Of a stretch of 64,000 bases of DNA, positions 63,551 to 64,000 are shown one piece after another. A program made the position numbers and the translations under genes. The DNA is from Staphylococcus sp. M0911 (lineage in GTDB: Bacteria > Bacillota > Bacilli > Staphylococcales > Staphylococcaceae). The stretch spans positions 868,001 to 932,000 of the forward strand of contig NZ_CP022881.1 in the NCBI RefSeq assembly GCF_003491325.1. The letters are read 5' to 3'. The notes under the pieces were generated by a model. It was not told the origin of the DNA and did no database searches. It saw only the letters and a program-made list of their open reading frames with translations. The first letter of the stretch is position 1. Each line of letters starts with the position of its first letter.

Positions 63551-64000
63551 ATGTATGATATTAAACAATGGCGTCATGTATTTAAATTAGACCCTGCAAA
63601 GTCTATTTCAGATGATGATTTAGATGCGATTGGTATGTCAAATACTGATGCAATCATCATCGGGGGTACTGATAATGTAACTGAAGATAACGTCATTCAT
63701 TTAATGAGTAGAGTACGACGTTATCCATTACCACTTGTTCTTGAAATTTCTAACTTAGAGAGCGTTATGCCAGGTTTTGATTTTTACTTTGTGCCTACAG
63801 TCTTAAATAGTAACAATGTAAAGTATCATAATGGAATGCTACTAGAAGCCTTAAAGGAATTTGGACATGTGATTAATTTTGAAGAAGTCGTCTTTGAAGG
63901 TTATTTAGTAATGAATGATGATAGTAAAGTTGCACATCAAACAGAAGCAAAGACGCAGTTAGATATAGATGATGTAGATGCATATGCATTAATGACCAAT
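63551..64000 (+). CDS. pcrB: Heptaprenylglyceryl phosphate synthase, N-terminal part
   Basis: PcrB is a TIM-barrel prenyltransferase that joins heptaprenyl diphosphate to sn-glycerol-1-phosphate. The first 150 residues are in the window and the gene runs off the end. The opening [20 protein letters not shown], the phosphate loop [11 protein letters not shown] and the VLEISN and [13 protein letters not shown] segments match PcrB. The ATG follows AAAAAAGGAGTTTCACGTA. The helicase gene pcrA is expected just downstream, outside the window. Confidence 0.95.
   Translation, partial: MYDIKQWRHVFKLDPAKSISDDDLDAIGMSNTDAIIIGGTDNVTEDNVIHLMSRVRRYPLPLVLEISNLESVMPGFDFYFVPTVLNSNNVKYHNGMLLEALKEFGHVINFEEVVFEGYLVMNDDSKVAHQTEAKTQLDIDDVDAYALMTN

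Overview
The window is low-GC Firmicutes chromosome from a coagulase-negative staphylococcus, most likely Staphylococcus warneri or its close relative S. pasteuri. The best markers are the agrD precursor, whose predicted autoinducer core is YSPCTNFF (the S. warneri-type signal as I recall it), and a long RNAIII carrying two delta-haemolysin genes in tandem. Gene order from ilvDB through tsaEBD, rex, scr, agr, sdrH, mroQ and groESL to pmt and nos-pheA follows the staphylococcal core. No tRNA, rRNA or CRISPR array was seen.

Layout. 1-3.2 kb: start of the branched-chain amino acid operon (ilvD, partial ilvB), with a leader peptide, an attenuator and a CodY-like site. 3.3-5.9 kb: t6A tRNA modification genes tsaE-tsaB-rimI-tsaD. 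5.9-11 kb: a membrane-anchored MutS-like ATPase, a cluster of DnaA-box-like sites, an ABC-F protein and rex. 11.2-16.3 kb: thiosulfate uptake (tsuAB) and sucrose use (scrR-scrB-scrK, with scrR apparently starting at AUA). 16.4-20 kb: agrBDCA divergent from RNAIII. 20-24.3 kb: a nitrilase-like hydrolase, a nitroreductase, sdrH and mroQ. 24.3-26.5 kb: groESL under CtsR and HrcA sites. 26.7-32.1 kb: a 1789-residue LPXTG surface protein with ten exact 105-residue repeats. 32-38.3 kb: small membrane proteins, an aminotransferase and the pmtRABCD phenol-soluble-modulin exporter. 38.3-42.8 kb: a thioredoxin-like protein, an envelope-sensing-type cluster, a C45 hydrolase and very small peptides.

The clearest accessory region is 43.07-50.28 kb. 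A Tn554-type element (tnpA, tnpB, tnpC) sits inside an SOS-controlled yolD gene. The two halves of yolD lie on either side and join exactly in frame once the element and one copy of a 7-bp repeat (AAATGGT) are removed. The cargo is an arsenic-methylation set: arsR, an ArsP-type permease, arsM and a 44-residue peptide with paired cysteines. The element also carries its own intact, divergent yolD with its own LexA-type box, in which the sequence at the integration point is changed. tnpA, tnpB and arsM are interrupted (nonsense codons and single-base shifts), so the element looks immobile in this strain, although sequencing indels must be excluded.

50.5-64 kb returns to core genes: a lactonase, a frameshifted aldehyde dehydrogenase, ppaC, a nicotinamidase-like hydrolase, a beta-helix protein, nos-pheA, pncB-nadE, a DUF2179/NETI pair, purB, yerC and the start of pcrB. 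Several loci cooperate. agr drives RNAIII and delta-toxins, mroQ is linked to agr peptide signalling, and pmt exports the amphipathic peptides. The pncA-type hydrolase, pncB and nadE together form an NAD salvage route.
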